Assembly: GCF_000452705.1 (NCBI RefSeq)
Contig: NZ_CP007014.1
Location: 434,001-498,000, forward strand
Direction of reading: 5' to 3'
DNA: 64,000 nucleotides
DNA from: Pseudomonas syringae CC1557
GTDB lineage: Bacteria > Pseudomonadota > Gammaproteobacteria > Pseudomonadales > Pseudomonadaceae
This document shows positions 46,464-55,460 of the stretch, piece by piece. The notes under the pieces are model-generated. The model had not been told where the DNA came from, did not search any database, and was given only the letters and a program-made list of their open reading frames with translations. The position numbers and the translations under genes were made by a program. The first letter of the stretch is position 1. Every line of letters starts with the position of its first letter.

Positions 46464-46559
46464 GGGGTGAGCGGCAAGCTACAAGCTACAGGCGGCAAGC
46501 TAAAAGCAAACGGCTCCTGGCTTGTAGCTCGCAGCTTGCAGCTCGTCGCTGCCTCACCT
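46464..46559. repeat. Inverted AGCTACAAGC/GCTTGTAGCT repeat
   Basis: GGTGAGCGGCAAGCTACAAGC (46464-46486) pairs imperfectly with GCTTGTAGCTCGCAGC and GTCGCTGCCTCACC (46519-46559). Multiple AGCT units allow several alternative pairings, so the whole 95 bp can fold into one long hairpin. It lies between the cbcV end and the YkgJ-like gene start; it may end cbc transcription. Similar AAGCTACAAGCT units are common in pseudomonad spacers. Confidence 0.55.
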
Positions 46560-47736
46560 ACCCATGATTTTTACCCAGCAGTGCGTGGTATAGCTCGGTA
46601 TCGCCGAGAATGCCGACCACCTGATTGCCGTCCTGCAAGACCAGTTTATTGCCTGTCTGGTAGCGGATCTGCAAGGCGTCGCGCATGCCTATGTTGGAAT
46701 GCACCAGCGTCGGGCGGCGATCCAGACTGTTCACGTCCTGGCCAGGGGTCCAGTTTTGCAGGTCAAGCGGGCCGGCGCCCTGGCGTGCGCCCTTGATCAC
46801 ATTGCCTTCTGCCAGATCAAGCCACGAGTCGCCACTCGGGTCCAGACACACCGAGCCATTGACCCTTGTGCAGTCATCGACGGTGCGCATCAGGCTGCGA
46901 CCACACAGCACATTCAACGGGTTGGTGTGCGCAACGAAGGTCCGCACGTACTCATCAGCCGGGTTGAGGACGATCTGTTCCGGCACGCTGTACTGCACGA
47001 TGCGGCCGTCTTTCATGATGGCAATGCGGCTGCCGAGTTTCAGCGCCTCATCCAGATCGTGGCTGACGAACACGATGGTCTTGCTCAGCTTGCTTTGCAG
47101 GGCGAGCAGCTCATCCTGCAATCCCTGGCGGATCAACGGGTCGAGCGCCGAGAACGGTTCGTCCATCAGCAGAATGTCGGCGTCCATCGCCAATGCTCGG
47201 GCCAGTCCCACGCGCTGCTGCATACCACCGGAAAGTTCGTCCGGCTTCTTGTTGCGCCACTGGGTCAGGCCGACCAGCTCCAGCTTTTCATCCACCAGCT
47301 TGCGCCGTTCCTTTTCAGGGCGACCCTGCATTTCCAGGCCGAAACTGATGTTCTCGCGCACCGTCAACCAGGGCATCAGGGCGAACTTCTGGAACACCAT
47401 CGCGATGCGCTTGGTGCGCATCATCTTCAGTTCGGCGGCGCTGCAATTGGCGATATTGATCTGCGAGCCTTCGTGCTCGACGAACAGCGAACCACGGCTC
47501 ACGGTATTAAGACCGTTGATACAGCGCAAAAGGCTGGATTTGCCTGAGCCCGAGAGGCCCATCAATACGCAGATTTCGCCCTTTTCGATATCGAGACTGG
47601 CGTTTTCGACGCCGACGATCTGTCCGGTTTTCTTGAGGATCTGGTCACGCGTAAGGCCTTCATCCAGAAGCTTGAGGGCCTCACGCGGGTCCTTGGAGAA
47701 GATGACGTCTACCTTGTCGAATTTGATGATGCTCAT
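46558..47736 (-). CDS. cbcV: Choline/betaine/carnitine ABC transporter ATPase CbcV
   Basis: A 392-residue quaternary-amine transporter ATPase. Walker A is GLSGSGKSS, the signature DELSGGMQQRVGLARAL and Walker B ILLMDEPFSALDP. After the ATPase domain (about 280 residues) a CBS-like C-terminal region follows, as in ProV/OpuAA proteins. Inserted between the stop of CbcW and a hairpin repeat. In P. aeruginosa the cbcXWV genes lie next to gbdR, as here. Confidence 0.9.
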   Translation of the reverse strand: MSIIKFDKVDVIFSKDPREALKLLDEGLTRDQILKKTGQIVGVENASLDIEKGEICVLMGLSGSGKSSLLRCINGLNTVSRGSLFVEHEGSQINIANCSAAELKMMRTKRIAMVFQKFALMPWLTVRENISFGLEMQGRPEKERRKLVDEKLELVGLTQWRNKKPDELSGGMQQRVGLARALAMDADILLMDEPFSALDPLIRQGLQDELLALQSKLSKTIVFVSHDLDEALKLGSRIAIMKDGRIVQYSVPEQIVLNPADEYVRTFVAHTNPLNVLCGRSLMRTVDDCTRVNGSVCLDPSGDSWLDLAEGNVIKGARQGAGPLDLQNWTPGQDVNSLDRRPTLVHSNIGMRDALQIRYQTGNKLVLQDGNQVVGILGDTELYHALLGKNHG

Positions 47737-48578
47737 GCGTCGGACCCTTTCTTGGCTTCGGGTTGTTTGCAGATGCGGTCGAGCATGATTGCCAGCAATA
47801 CGATTGCCAGACCTGCTTCGAAACCGAGCGCGATGTCGGCGGTGTTCAGCGCATTGACCACCGGTTTACCCAAGCCATCAGCACCTACCAGTGCCGCGAT
47901 TACCACCATCGATAACGACAACATGATGCACTGGGTAATGCCGGCCGCGATGCTCGGCATGGCGTACGGCAGTTCGATGCGGGTCAGCAGCTGTCGCTGT
48001 GACGAACCAAAGGCCTTGCCGGCGTCCAGCAGTTCCTGAGGCACATCGCGAATGCCCAGATACGTCAGGCGTATCGGTGCGGCGATGGCGAAGACCACGG
48101 TCGAGATCAGGCCCGGCACCACGCCAAGGCCGAACAGCGTGAGCGTCGGGATCAGATAAACGAAGGTGGGAACGGTCTGCATCAGGTCGAGCAACGGGCG
48201 GATGATCGTGTAGAACAGCGGTTTGTGCGCGGCAATGATGCCCAGCGGCACGCCGATGACGACACAGACCAGGGTGGCAAATAGCACTTGCGCCAGGGTT
48301 TCCATGGTTTCCTGCCAGTAATGCAGGTTCAGGATCAGCAGGAATGAAAGAATGACGAAAACCGTCAGGCCCCACTTGCGCTGGATAAAGTGCGCGAGCG
48401 CGCCAATGAGGCCGATCAATACAAACGGATTGAACCAGGTCAGCGCGAAGGTGAATCCGTGGATCATCATTTCCAGTGTCGAGGCAATCGCGTCGAAGTA
48501 GTCGGCGCCGTTGGCCGTCAACCAGTCGACAAACGCGGCGATGTACTCGCCCAGAGGGATTTTTTGATCAATCAGCAT
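47733..48578 (-). CDS. cbcW: Choline/betaine/carnitine ABC transporter permease CbcW
   Basis: A 281-residue inner-membrane permease with about six helices and the EAA-type loop GKAFGSSQRQLLTRIELPYAMPSIAAG, split here at the conserved Gly. Block DLMQTVPTFVYLIP is common to ProW-like permeases. The stop overlaps the cbcV start by ATGA. It forms the channel of the CbcXWV transporter. Confidence 0.9.
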   Translation of the reverse strand: MLIDQKIPLGEYIAAFVDWLTANGADYFDAIASTLEMMIHGFTFALTWFNPFVLIGLIGALAHFIQRKWGLTVFVILSFLLILNLHYWQETMETLAQVLFATLVCVVIGVPLGIIAAHKPLFYTIIRPLLDLMQTVPTFVYLIPTLTLFGLGVVPGLISTVVFAIAAPIRLTYLGIRDVPQELLDAGKAFGSSQRQLLTRIELPYAMPSIAAGITQCIMLSLSMVVIAALVGADGLGKPVVNALNTADIALGFEAGLAIVLLAIMLDRICKQPEAKKGSDA

Positions 48579-48645
48579 GGTATCGGATATCCGCTTGCGG
48601 AAGGTGGAGAGGGCAACAGGCGGGGCAGGCCCGCCTGCTGTCGGC

Positions 48646-49593
48646 TTACTGGGTCAGCTTGGCCTTGGCTGCCTCCAGACCAGGTTTGCCATCAACCGTT
48701 GTCACGCCTGCGAGCCAGGTGTCGAGCACCTGCGGGTTCTTCTTGATCCACGCTTTGGCGGCGGCATCAGGCTTGATCTTGTCGTCCAGTACATTGCCCA
48801 TCAGGGTGCTTTCCATGTCCAGTGTGAAGGACAGGTTCTTGAGCAACTGGCCTACGTTGCTGCATTCCTGACTGTAGCCTTTGCGCGTGTTGGTGTAGAT
48901 CGTCGCCTGGCCATAGTTCGGGCCGAAGAAGTCATCACCGCCAGTCAGATATTTCATCTTGAAGCGGGTGTTCATCGGGTGCGGTTCCCAACCGAGGAAC
49001 ACGACGTCGTTCTTGCGCTTCACGGCGCGGTCGACCTGCGACAGCATCGCGGCTTCGCTGGATTCCACTACCTTGAAGCCTGCATCTTTCAGGCCGAAAG
49101 CATTCTTGTCGATCATGCTCTGGATCAGACGGTTGCCGTCGTTGCCAGGCTCGATGCCGTAGATCTTTCCGCCCAGCTCTTTCTTGAATTTGGGGATGTC
49201 GGCGAAGTCATGCAGACCCTTGTCGTAGAGCGCTTGCGGAACGGCCAGGGTGTATTTGGCGTTTTCCAGGTTGGCGCGCACGGTCTCGACCGTTCCGGCT
49301 TCGCGATAAGGCTTGATGTCGTTTTCCATGGTCGGCATCCAGTTGCCGAGGAAAACGTCCATGTTCTTGCCGTCTGCCAGCGACTTGTAGGTCACGGGTA
49401 CGGAAATCATGGTGGTCTTGGTCTTGTAGCCCAGCGATTCAAGTACCGCGCTGGTCACCGCGGTGGTGACAGTAATGTCAGTCCAGCCTACGTCGGAGAA
49501 GTTGACCGTATGACAGGCCTCTGGCTCGGCTGCCTGGGCAAGCACCGGCATACAGAGCGTGGCGGCCAAGAGCAACGATTTGGAACCTTTCAT
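48646..49593 (-). CDS. cbcX: Choline/betaine/carnitine ABC transporter substrate-binding protein CbcX
   Basis: A 315-residue periplasmic binding protein from ATG 49593, with a signal peptide (MKGSKSLLLAATLCMPVLAQA, cleaved before AEPEACH). CHTVNFSDVGWTDITVTTA and GNWMPTMENDI carry the aromatic residues (Trp, Tyr) that hold quaternary ammonium groups. It resembles ChoX of the choline transporter. The operon order is cbcX-cbcW-cbcV. A 780-bp spacer separates it from the divergent gbdR. Confidence 0.88.
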   Translation of the reverse strand: MKGSKSLLLAATLCMPVLAQAAEPEACHTVNFSDVGWTDITVTTAVTSAVLESLGYKTKTTMISVPVTYKSLADGKNMDVFLGNWMPTMENDIKPYREAGTVETVRANLENAKYTLAVPQALYDKGLHDFADIPKFKKELGGKIYGIEPGNDGNRLIQSMIDKNAFGLKDAGFKVVESSEAAMLSQVDRAVKRKNDVVFLGWEPHPMNTRFKMKYLTGGDDFFGPNYGQATIYTNTRKGYSQECSNVGQLLKNLSFTLDMESTLMGNVLDDKIKPDAAAKAWIKKNPQVLDTWLAGVTTVDGKPGLEAAKAKLTQ

Positions 49594-50375
49594 GGGTGGA
49601 CTCCTGTGAATTTTTTTCTGGTCGTCAGCAGGTGAACGCTGACGCGGCTTATGGGATGGCAGGGCCTTTCGCGAAGCTCCATCACTACGCCGGGCGATCG
49701 AGTCGGAACCGATCATCTAACAGGGATAGACAAACGCCTACTGGGGGCGTCGTATCCAGTGCAGGCGGCGTCGCATCCAGTGTGCGCAAGGTCGCTTACA
49801 GATTGATTGCATCGTACAAGCGCCCGGTTGCAGCGTCGGAACAGCTGAAAAACGGCCAGTACGTTACGCAGTCGCTGCGTGTGTCGGCAGCGTTGGTTGG
49901 CAGGTCGGAGCCTGCGCGAACGCGGACCTTTGGAGGGAGGTATGCCCGACAAGTTCATTTTTCGGAGAGTATTCGCTGGCGAGGAGCCATGCCGGGCATC
50001 CATTTTTGGGCACTGCGCGGTTTTCGCACACACAGCTTTGCGGCTGCCACCTTTTAGCGCGAAAACTGTTCACAACCGATTTTTTTCCGAGCGTGCATTG
50101 AGTAGCACTCAGCGTGCGGTCGGGCCTTGGGCGTTTCCCTGAAGTGCTACCGAATTGCTCATCTGCTGCGGCAGGCAGTGGACCGTGGCGTCGCAAACAG
50201 GCACTCGGGTCGCTGCCGGATAGACGCATCGCGACGTCGTTTTCAGGTGTTATTGAATGGCTGATCAAATTCCGGCATGGGATTTGCGACGTCATCACAA
50301 AGCCCTGCAAAGGAAGGGGCTATAACAAGAGCCCGGTCTCGGGCCCACCTTTGCCACATGTGAGGAGATAGTGTG
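49594..50375. promoter_or_regulatory. Long cbcX-gbdR divergent spacer with a 21-bp-period direct repeat
   Basis: About 780 bp with no gene I can support; the frames present are unrelated to known proteins and lack good start sites. Near cbcX lie two 16-bp direct repeats, GGCGTCGTATCCAGTG (49746-49761) and GGCGTCGCATCCAGTG (49767-49782), one mismatch apart and exactly 21 bp (two turns) apart, as expected for an AraC-type activator such as GbdR. AGGAG precedes the gbdR start. Confidence 0.5.
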
Positions 50376-51479
50376 ATGACATCGTTCAATGCAGGGGCTC
50401 AACCCCAGAACCGCGCGCCACAATCCATCGGCTTTCTGCTGCTGGATAACTTCACCCTGATCTCACTCGCATCGGCGATAGAACCTCTTCGCATGGCCAA
50501 TCAGTTGTCGGGACGCGAGCTGTATCGCTGGACCACATTGAGCGTGGACGGCGGTCAGGTCTGGGCCAGTGATGGCCTGCAGATCACCCCGGACGCAGCC
50601 ATGCAGAAAGCCCCGGCGCTGGACATCGTGATTGTCTGCGGTGGCGTCGGCATCCAACGCGCGGTTACCCGTGAACACGTCAGCTGGTTGCAAAGCCAGG
50701 CGCGGCAATCCCGTCGTCTCGGCGCTGTATGTACCGGCAGCTGGGCGCTGGCGTGTGCCGGATTGCTGGATGGTTTCGATTGCAGCGTGCACTGGGAGTG
50801 TCTGGCTGCAATGCAGGAAGCCTTCCCTCGTGTGTCGATGAGCACTCGCCTGTTCACACTGGACCGCAACCGCTTCACCAGCTCCGGCGGCACCGCGCCG
50901 CTGGACATGATGCTGCATCTGATCAGTCGCGATCATGGCCGTGAGCTGTCGGCGGCGATTTCCGAAATGTTCGTCTATGAGCGTATTCGTAACGAGCAGG
51001 ACCATCAGCGCGTGCCGCTCAAGCATATGCTCGGCACCAATCAGCCGAAGCTTCAGGAAATTGTCGCGCTGATGGAGGCCAACCTCGAAGAGCCGATCGA
51101 CCTCGACGAACTGGCAGTGTACGTCGCTGTGTCGCGCAGGCAGCTGGAGCGCCTGTTCCAGAAATACCTGCACTGTTCGCCGTCACGCTACTACCTGAAA
51201 CTGCGCCTGATTCGCGCCCGTCAGTTGCTCAAGCAAACGCCGATGTCGATCATCGAGGTTGCGTCGGTCTGCGGCTTTGTGTCGACGCCGCACTTCTCCA
51301 AGTGTTACCGCGAATACTTTGGCATCCCGCCACGCGACGAGCGCGTAGGCTCCAACACCGCACAACAGGTCGCCATGCTGCCCATCCCGCAAGCACTGGT
51401 GCTGGCCCCGTTGTCCGGCCCGCTGTCGGCGTTGAGTCAGGCGCGCAATGAGTCGACGTTTGCGAGTGTGCGGCTTTAA
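50376..51479 (+). CDS. gbdR: AraC-family regulator of glycine betaine catabolism GbdR
   Basis: A 367-residue GlxA/AraC-type activator. The N-terminal two thirds are a DJ-1/PfpI-like ligand domain (SIGFLLLDNFTLISLASAIEPL, VCTGSWALACAGLLDG). The C-terminal domain has two helix-turn-helix units, LDELAVYVAVSRRQLERLF and IIEVASVCGFVSTPHFSKCYREYFG. In pseudomonads GbdR responds to glycine betaine and dimethylglycine and activates transport and demethylation genes. ATG 50376 was chosen over the GTG at 50373. Divergent from cbcXWV; the sdaB gene that lies between them in P. aeruginosa is absent. Confidence 0.87.
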   Translation: MTSFNAGAQPQNRAPQSIGFLLLDNFTLISLASAIEPLRMANQLSGRELYRWTTLSVDGGQVWASDGLQITPDAAMQKAPALDIVIVCGGVGIQRAVTREHVSWLQSQARQSRRLGAVCTGSWALACAGLLDGFDCSVHWECLAAMQEAFPRVSMSTRLFTLDRNRFTSSGGTAPLDMMLHLISRDHGRELSAAISEMFVYERIRNEQDHQRVPLKHMLGTNQPKLQEIVALMEANLEEPIDLDELAVYVAVSRRQLERLFQKYLHCSPSRYYLKLRLIRARQLLKQTPMSIIEVASVCGFVSTPHFSKCYREYFGIPPRDERVGSNTAQQVAMLPIPQALVLAPLSGPLSALSQARNESTFASVRL

Positions 51480-51604
51480 CAGAAATCCGGTATGCACACG
51501 CTGACGAGAAAGGATTTCTCATACGCTGCAAAACACTCGCTTTGCTCATCATCTCCCTCCAGGCACTAAGGTTCAGCAGTGAACCGGTTCTGGAGGGCGA
51601 TGGA

Positions 51605-52061
51605 GTGCCTGATCACGCAACAAAACGCTACCTGCGTAAAGGCAGATTCTCTGCGGCTGGTCAGATGTATAGGGTGACTTCGGTGACCAAATGCCGTTTG
51701 CCAGTGTTCGCTGACACGCAATTGGGCCGCTTCTTGTACTGGAAATGAAACGCTGCGAAGAACAGGGGCTGGTCAAGTCTCTGGCGTGGGTAATCATGCC
51801 TGACCACCTTCACTGGCGGCTTGAACTCAGGGCCGGTGACCTGTCCAGGGTGATGACGCAGGTTAAGGCCCGAAGCTCGATTGAAATTGGAAAAGTGAGC
51901 GTTCATCCACACGCCTTGTGGCAATCCGGCTACCACGACAGAGCAGTCCGCGACGAAAAAGACATCGCGCCATTGGCTCGCTATATCGTGGCCAATCCTT
52001 TGCGCGCTGGCCTGATGACAAAGGTGGGGGATTACCCATTAGGGATGCGCTATGGGGTTGA
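51605..52061 (+). pseudogene. REP-associated tyrosine transposase (RAYT) remnant
   Basis: A TnpA-like REP transposase broken by two single-base losses. From GTG 51605 the frame reads RYLRKGRFSAAGQMYRVT to a stop at 51748; adding one base near 51736 (CTTCTTGGTACTGG) rejoins it to MKRCEEQGLVKSLAWVIMPDHLHW, with the HxH metal motif, and to GYHDRAVRDEKDI, where the catalytic Tyr is the second residue. A second lost T near 52041 (CCATTAGGG for CCATTATGG) hides the natural end PLWDALWG-stop at 52059-52061. A REP palindrome follows. Confidence 0.82.
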
Positions 52062-52070
52062 TTCATCAGA

Positions 52071-52096
52071 GCCTTCGCGAACGTGTTCGCGAAGGC
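52071..52096. repeat. REP palindrome next to the RAYT remnant
   Basis: A perfect 26-bp palindrome with arms GCCTTCGCGAAC and GTTCGCGAAGGC around GT. It is a pseudomonad REP-type element, 10 bp past the RAYT stop, which is the usual place for the sequence recognised by the transposase. Confidence 0.85.
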
Positions 52097-52146
52097 GGCG
52101 TTTCAGGCAGAAGAGCTTCTGGAAACAGAACGCCTCCGATGGGACA

Positions 52147-53772
52147 TCAAAGCGCGAAGCGCGCCACCATGCTGTTGAGGTCCACTGCCAGGCGGGACAG
52201 TTCGCCGCTTGCTGCGCTTGTCTGGTTGGCGCCGGTGGTGGATTGCGCTGACAGGTCGCGGATGTTGACCAGGTTGCGGTCGACTTCCCGTGCCACCTGC
52301 GCCTGTTCTTCGGCTGCGCTGGCGATGACCATGTTGCGTTCGTTGATCTCTTCGACCGCGATGTTGATGGTGTTCAGTGCCATGCCTGCGCCCTTGGCGA
52401 TGCTCAGGGTCGATTCGGCGCGTTCGGTGCTGTTGCGCATCGAACCGACTGCCTGCTCCGTGCCGCCCTGAATGCTGCTGATCATGCGCTCGATTTCACT
52501 GGTCGATTGCTGGGTACGATGCGCCAGGGCGCGGACCTCATCGGCGACTACCGCGAAACCACGGCCCGCTTCACCGGCGCGTGCCGCTTCGATGGCGGCG
52601 TTGAGCGCCAGCAGGTTGGTCTGGTCTGCCAGACCGCGAATCACATCCAGCACCTTGCCGATGTCGCGGGATTCAGTGGCCAGATTGATGATCAGATCGG
52701 AGGTTTCTTTTACGTCGCCGCTCATCCGCTCGATAGCGCTGACCGTTTCCTGAACCAGATCACGACCGTCGGCAGCCGAGGTCGCCGCATTGCGTGATGC
52801 CTCCGAGGTGCTGATGGCGTTACGCGCCACTTCTTCCACAGCGCTGGTCATCTCGTTGACTGCCGTGGCGGCCTGCTCGATTTCATCGTTCTGCTGCAAC
52901 AGTCCGCGGGCGCTTTCGTCGGTAACCGCATTCAGTTCTTCAGCGGCCGAGGCCAGTTGGGTGGCGGAGCCGGAGATGCCCTGGAGGGTGTCGCGCAGTT
53001 TGTCCTGCATGGTTTTCATGGCCAGCAGCAGACGACCGGCTTCATCGGTGCCGTCGATCCGGATTGGCTGGGTCAGGTTGCCTTGCGCTATGGTTTCTGC
53101 AGCGTTGAGGGCAGTGGCGATGGGGGTGGTGATGCTCTTGATCAGCATCCAGGCAAACACGAGGGTCAGCAGCGTAGCGGCAATCAGTAGCCCGATCACC
53201 ATATTGAATGCTGAATCGTACTCGCTGGAGGCGTCCTGTTTGACCTGGTTCAACTGAGCGGAATTGATCTCCACCAGTTTGCCGAGCACGACGTTCATCT
53301 GGTCGGAGTTGCTGACCATTTCGTTATTGAGCAAGTCCTGAAGTTCGCTGATTCTGTTTGCCAGGGTGAGGCTCTTCATGCGTTCTTCAAGCTGGCGGTA
53401 TTGCCCCAGCAATTGAACGTATTGATCGTAAAGGGCGCGCTCGTTGACGTCGGCGATCAGCTTTTCATACGTCGCCTGGGCATCAGTGATCTGCTTGTTG
53501 CGCATGGCCAGCAGGTCGATGGTTTTCTGCTGGGTGGCCGGATCACGGTTGACCAGCAATCGGTAAGACAGTACGCGTAGACGAATACTGACCTCCGCAA
53601 AACGGTCGAGGCTCTTGATGCTTGGCACATTGTTATTGGCCAGTACTTCGGTCGCACCGCGGATCTTGCTCATCTGCGACAGGGCGAAAACACCGAGAAT
53701 CAGCATGAGTGAGCCAATCAAGGCAAACCCCAGGAATGCTCGGGGTGCGATGTTCATATTTCGAAGTGACAT
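52147..53772 (-). CDS. Methyl-accepting chemotaxis protein
   Basis: A 541-residue transmembrane chemoreceptor. Membrane helix one is at about 12-32, a roughly 150-residue periplasmic helical sensor (four-helix-bundle type, with [21 protein letters not shown]) follows, then helix two near 190-212, a HAMP domain, and a long coiled-coil signalling domain with the tip [26 protein letters not shown] sequence (split). It lacks a C-terminal pentapeptide for CheR. The ligand is unknown. Confidence 0.92.
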   Translation of the reverse strand: MSLRNMNIAPRAFLGFALIGSLMLILGVFALSQMSKIRGATEVLANNNVPSIKSLDRFAEVSIRLRVLSYRLLVNRDPATQQKTIDLLAMRNKQITDAQATYEKLIADVNERALYDQYVQLLGQYRQLEERMKSLTLANRISELQDLLNNEMVSNSDQMNVVLGKLVEINSAQLNQVKQDASSEYDSAFNMVIGLLIAATLLTLVFAWMLIKSITTPIATALNAAETIAQGNLTQPIRIDGTDEAGRLLLAMKTMQDKLRDTLQGISGSATQLASAAEELNAVTDESARGLLQQNDEIEQAATAVNEMTSAVEEVARNAISTSEASRNAATSAADGRDLVQETVSAIERMSGDVKETSDLIINLATESRDIGKVLDVIRGLADQTNLLALNAAIEAARAGEAGRGFAVVADEVRALAHRTQQSTSEIERMISSIQGGTEQAVGSMRNSTERAESTLSIAKGAGMALNTINIAVEEINERNMVIASAAEEQAQVAREVDRNLVNIRDLSAQSTTGANQTSAASGELSRLAVDLNSMVARFAL

Positions 53773-54199
53773 ACAAGCTTCCAGGGTGAGGTGCGCGTTC
53801 CATGCAGCGTGGCGAAGAAGGGAGGTGAAAAAGTAGTTAATGGCTGCCTATCGGTCATGCGACTAAAGTCTTGAGCGAACAGGCACGTGAAGAATGGCGC
53901 TGGCGGCTGACGGTTTCGCACCGGGTTGCCTGTTGAACGCGCAAACCCTTGAAAACATTGAGGGCGGCCGCCAGAGTAGTATGGCACTTTGCCCAAAGAG
54001 TGTGCGGATTTGTCGCAGCCGGCAATGGTCTGACGAACAGCAGGAACCGGAATCCGAATACGCAGTCACAAGCCCCCTATGCGTGTGCGTTATTGACGTG
54101 TTCATGCCGTGACAGGTCATTATTCAAGGCCCGACGCTGGCATGCGCAGTGACTTTTCTTTATCGTGTGCGCCCGTTGAAATTTGCTCGAGAAATCAAA
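53773..54199. other. Spacer between the chemoreceptor and the zapA-type pair
   Basis: About 430 bp without a recognisable gene. It must contain the chemoreceptor promoter at one end and the promoter of the small-protein operon at the other; a TTGACG at 54093-54098 is a possible -35 element. No 6S RNA-like structure was found. Confidence 0.35.
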
Positions 54200-54433
54200 A
54201 TGTTGGAAGCCTCCCTTAGCCAATTGGAACAACTTGTCGGTGATCTGGTGCAGCAGAACCAGGCGCTTCAAGAGACAAATGCACAGCTCGGTGCCGAGCT
54301 GGCAAAAGCCAAGGACGAGAACGAGAACTTGCAACTGAGTCTGATGGAGCAGGAAGAAAAACAGGGCAGCACCGCCGCCCGTATCCAGGCGCTGGTTGAT
54401 CGCGCGACCAGCGCAAGTGCTGTCAGCGCATGA
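54200..54433 (+). CDS. Small coiled-coil protein (TIGR02449-type, ZapB-like)
   Basis: A 77-residue, almost entirely helical protein: MLEASLSQLEQLVGDLVQQNQ followed by ETNAQLGAELAKAKDENENLQLSL-type heptads, split. It matches the short coiled-coil proteins found upstream of zapA in gammaproteobacteria. It probably forms a dimer and may help ZapA at the division ring. Start ATG 54200 is preferred since upstream codons lack coding character. It overlaps the next gene by ATGA. Confidence 0.75.
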   Translation: MLEASLSQLEQLVGDLVQQNQALQETNAQLGAELAKAKDENENLQLSLMEQEEKQGSTAARIQALVDRATSASAVSA

Positions 54434-54732
54434 ACGTCGACGGCAGCGGGGTAACCGTTCTTTCGATTCTGGGCAATGAGTACTCGGTCAAGGCGCCGGC
54501 CGGTGAAGACCTGACGCTCATGAAGGCGGCCGCGATGCTCAATGCGTCGCTGGCCGACACCAAACGTAAATACCCGACCTTGATCGGCGACCGTTTGCTG
54601 GTTCTGGCCGCCCTGAACCTCTGTTCGCAGCAGATCGAGCTTGAGCAATTGCACAAGGTCGAGCTGAAGCGTTATCGCGAGAAGGTCGACGCGACGGTCG
54701 ATGTGATCACCAAGACCATCTCCCAGGGTTGA
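54430..54732 (+). CDS. zapA: ZapA-like cell division protein
   Basis: A 100-residue protein with the ZapA layout: an N-terminal beta-alpha head (VTVLSILGNEYSVKAPAGEDLTL), a central helix with ADTKRKYPTLIGDRLLVLAALNL, and a C-terminal coiled coil. ZapA crosslinks FtsZ filaments. The sequence differs from the pseudomonad ZapA I recall, and neither 6S RNA nor ygfA follows, so it may be the only ZapA or a paralogue. Translation is coupled to the coiled-coil gene upstream. Confidence 0.72.
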   Translation: MNVDGSGVTVLSILGNEYSVKAPAGEDLTLMKAAAMLNASLADTKRKYPTLIGDRLLVLAALNLCSQQIELEQLHKVELKRYREKVDATVDVITKTISQG

Positions 54733-54746
54733 TCTGGAGGCTGCTT

Positions 54747-55460
54747 TCAGAACGAATGTGTCTGCTTGCGTCTGCGCCATTGCCCTAGCCTCTCCTCCAG
54801 CAACAGTGGGCTGTCGATTTGCTGCCGGCGTGCATGGCTAAATAGGATCAGCGTCAGTTCTGCGGTTACCAGGGCATCGGCGCTGGCGTTATGGCGTTCT
54901 TCGGCGTGCAGGCCGAAATATCGGGTCCAGTCGTCGAGCCCGGCATGCCGCAGGTTGGCCTGCTCGAAAAGCATCGGGGCGATTTCGGCGGCGTCGAAAA
55001 ACGGGTGCTGCAGGCGATAGTTCAGGCTTTCCTTCAGCGCCCGCGACAGCATGTGCTGATCGAAAGGCGCATGAAAACCCAGAATCGGGCTATCGCCGAC
55101 AAACTCCATGAAGTCCAGCAACGCCTGGGCTGGCTCGCTGCCCGCCGCAATCGTGCTGGGCGCCAGACCATGGATCAACACCGCCGGGCTGACCTTATGG
55201 TCGACACGCAGCAAGGTGCGTTCGAACTGCTGGCCCAGATCGATGGCTCCGTCTTCGATCACCACCGCACCGATGGACAAGACCTGGTCACGGTTCATGT
55301 TCAAACCGCTGGTTTCCAGATCCAGTACCACCCAGCGTTGTTGGCGCAACGTTTTATCACTTGGCCGCGCGTAGCCAGGTAGCCGTTTGAGCCGCTCCAG
55401 TTGATCTGCTTGCAGTGGCACTTGTTTGCGACGCGGCTTCAGCCATTCGAACAGATTCAT
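54747..55460 (-). CDS. DnaQ-type 3'-5' exonuclease
   Basis: A 237-residue DEDD exonuclease. Motif I is VVLDLETSGLN (Asp-Glu), motif II has GFHAPFDQHML (Asp), motif III has ERHNASADALVTAEL (His-x4-Asp). It is related to the proofreading epsilon subunit but is a separate gene. The start overlaps the stop of the DUF294 protein by ATGA, an arrangement seen in many gammaproteobacteria, so the two may act together on a nucleotide or RNA substrate. Confidence 0.85.
   Translation of the reverse strand: MNLFEWLKPRRKQVPLQADQLERLKRLPGYARPSDKTLRQQRWVVLDLETSGLNMNRDQVLSIGAVVIEDGAIDLGQQFERTLLRVDHKVSPAVLIHGLAPSTIAAGSEPAQALLDFMEFVGDSPILGFHAPFDQHMLSRALKESLNYRLQHPFFDAAEIAPMLFEQANLRHAGLDDWTRYFGLHAEERHNASADALVTAELTLILFSHARRQQIDSPLLLEERLGQWRRRKQTHSF

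Noticed and set aside
49596..50310. Several frames of 70-150 codons in the cbcX-gbdR spacer
   Set aside because: They overlap each other on both strands, have mixed composition, no good start sites and no recognisable motifs.
53773..54760. 6S RNA near the zapA-like gene
   Set aside because: Only 14 bp follow zapA, and the upstream spacer shows no 6S-like structure I can recognise.
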